DNA of 6,182 bases from Comamonadaceae bacterium (GTDB lineage Bacteria; Pseudomonadota; Gammaproteobacteria; Burkholderiales; Burkholderiaceae_C): assembly GCA_947483455.1 (NCBI GenBank), contig CANKNK010000108.1, forward strand, positions 1 to 6,182. The letters are read 5' to 3'. The notes beneath the pieces were generated by a model. That model searched no databases. It had not been told where the DNA came from and saw only the letters and a list, made by a program, of their open reading frames with translations. A program made the translations under genes and the position numbers. Positions 5,059-6,182 of this stretch are shown piece by piece; position 1 is the stretch's first letter, and each line of letters opens with the position of its first letter.

Positions 5059-6182
5059 CTATGGCGCTTCGGTCTGGGCTTTGCCGAACTGCAGGACCCC
5101 GTCCTCTAGGGCGCTCCAGCGCAATGCCAGCAAATCGCGTACATAGTTTTGGTACAGGCGCCAGGGCTTTTTGCTGCCCTGCTTGGGGAAGCGGTCCATG
5201 GCGCGCTGGAAATAGCCCGAGCTAAAGTCCACCCAGGGCTCGGGCAGCACCGTGGCGTCGTTCAACTGCGGCATGACACTGGCAAGCCCTTTACGCCGCA
5301 TATGGCGCAACAGGCGCAAGACATACTGCCCGGTCAGGTCGCTTTTGAGCGTCCAGGAAGCATTGGTGTAGCCAAACACATAGGCGAAATTGGGCACGCC
5401 GTTGAGCATCATGCCTTTGTAGCTCAGGCACTTGGCCACTTCCAGGGGTCGGCCATCGACGGCAATCTGCATACCGCCAAAACCGAGCAAGTCCAGCCCC
5501 GTGGCGGTGACGATGACATCGGCCTGCAGGAACTCACCACTATGCAGCCGTATGCCCTGGGGTTCAATCATTTCAATCGTATCGGTGACCATGCGCGCGC
5601 GGCCCTGGCTGATAGCGCCAAATAAGTCTGCATCGGGCAGCAAGCAAATGCGCTGGTCCCATGGCTTATACGTGGGCGTGAAATGGGGGTCGAGCGGATA
5701 GCCTGCGGGCAAGGCCTGGGCCGCGCCTTGCAGGATGCGGGTCTTGGCCAAGTCCGGATGGCGCCGCGCCAGTGTGAAATAAAACAAACCTGTCAGTACA
5801 TTTTTCCAGCGCGTCAGCGCATAGGCTATTTTCGAAGGAAGGACGCGGCGCAGCCCATCGGCAATCGCGTCGCGGCTAGGGCGGGATACCACATAGGTGG
5901 GCGAGCGCTGTAGCAAGGTAACGCTGGCCGCCAGCTTGGCCATCTCGGGCACCAGGGTCATTGCGGTGGCGCCGCTCCCTATCACCACGACTTGCAGGCC
6001 GCGGTAGTCCAGGCCTTGCGGCCAGTGCTGCGGGTGTACGACGGGGCCCTTGAAACTGTCCATGCCGGGCAAGGCCGGCGTGTAACCATGGGCATAGTTG
6101 TAGTAGCCGCTGCACATCAGCAAAAAACGGCATTGCACTTGGAGCACCGTGTCGTCGGCCAAGCGCTTGACCGCTAGCTGCC
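5059..6182 (-). CDS. EthA-like FAD/NADPH Baeyer-Villiger monooxygenase (5' partial)
   Basis: This is a flavoprotein monooxygenase whose N-terminus lies beyond the right edge; about 373 residues are visible, against roughly 490 in Mycobacterium EthA. It opens inside the FAD domain with a FLLMCSGYYNY segment. The Baeyer-Villiger fingerprint F-x-G-x-x-x-H-x-x-x-W-P is complete as FKGPVVHPQHWP (6054-6019). The second Rossmann motif, VVVIGSGATA, follows at about 5988-5959 and binds NADPH. PWDQRICLLPDADLF, VIVTATGL, YTNASWTLK and the tail KQGSKKPWRLYQNYVRD all closely resemble EthA. Such enzymes insert oxygen next to a ketone, giving esters, or oxidise sulfur. The native substrate is unknown. The frame is open to the window edge, so an apparent TTG start at 6162 is internal. 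The stop is TAG at 5059. No clear terminator separates it from etfB. Confidence 0.92.
   Translation of the reverse strand, partial: QLAVKRLADDTVLQVQCRFLLMCSGYYNYAHGYTPALPGMDSFKGPVVHPQHWPQGLDYRGLQVVVIGSGATAMTLVPEMAKLAASVTLLQRSPTYVVSRPSRDAIADGLRRVLPSKIAYALTRWKNVLTGLFYFTLARRHPDLAKTRILQGAAQALPAGYPLDPHFTPTYKPWDQRICLLPDADLFGAISQGRARMVTDTIEMIEPQGIRLHSGEFLQADVIVTATGLDLLGFGGMQIAVDGRPLEVAKCLSYKGMMLNGVPNFAYVFGYTNASWTLKSDLTGQYVLRLLRHMRRKGLASVMPQLNDATVLPEPWVDFSSGYFQRAMDRFPKQGSKKPWRLYQNYVRDLLALRWSALEDGVLQFGKAQTEAP

Noticed and set aside
4926..5225. A 99-codon + strand frame spanning the gap and the end of the monooxygenase gene
   Set aside because: Overlaps the conserved monooxygenase C-terminus on the opposite strand and shows only arginine-rich antisense-type composition.

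Overview
The window looks like ordinary chromosomal sequence from a betaproteobacterium, most likely order Burkholderiales, family Comamonadaceae (Rhodoferax/Polaromonas-like). This is inferred from protein style (the ETF pair, the long acyl-CoA dehydrogenase opening MTYSAPVKD, the GST tail), moderately high GC, and a compact gene order. No tRNA, rRNA, CRISPR array, insertion sequence or prophage gene was seen. I did not find a new multi-gene system; the least explained material is non-coding.

Layout: the left edge holds the last 55 codons of a + strand glutathione S-transferase-like gene, ending at 169. All other genes are on the minus strand, so they read right to left. From upstream to downstream they are: a Baeyer-Villiger-type flavin monooxygenase of the EthA kind (5' end beyond the right edge, stop at 5059); a 307-base non-coding stretch (4752-5058) with a TATAAT box, a palindrome next to it and nested inverted repeats; etfB (4751-4002); etfA (3951-3019); a long-form acyl-CoA dehydrogenase (2942-1122); and an exported parvulin-type peptidyl-prolyl isomerase (1018-230), which converges on the GST gene.

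How the genes fit together: the central three form a fatty acid or acyl-CoA oxidation electron-transfer module. The dehydrogenase oxidises an acyl-CoA and passes electrons to the FAD of the EtfAB heterodimer, which (by family knowledge) hands them to ETF:ubiquinone oxidoreductase in the membrane. etfB and etfA are 50 bases apart and probably co-transcribed. A clear intrinsic terminator lies in the 76-base gap between etfA and the dehydrogenase, so dehydrogenase expression is probably set by partial read-through or a separate promoter. The peptidyl-prolyl isomerase acts in the periplasm and is probably a neighbour rather than a partner. For three genes I chose internal ATG starts over longer TTG/GTG-initiated frames, using protein family N-termini and, for etfA and etfB, Shine-Dalgarno placement.
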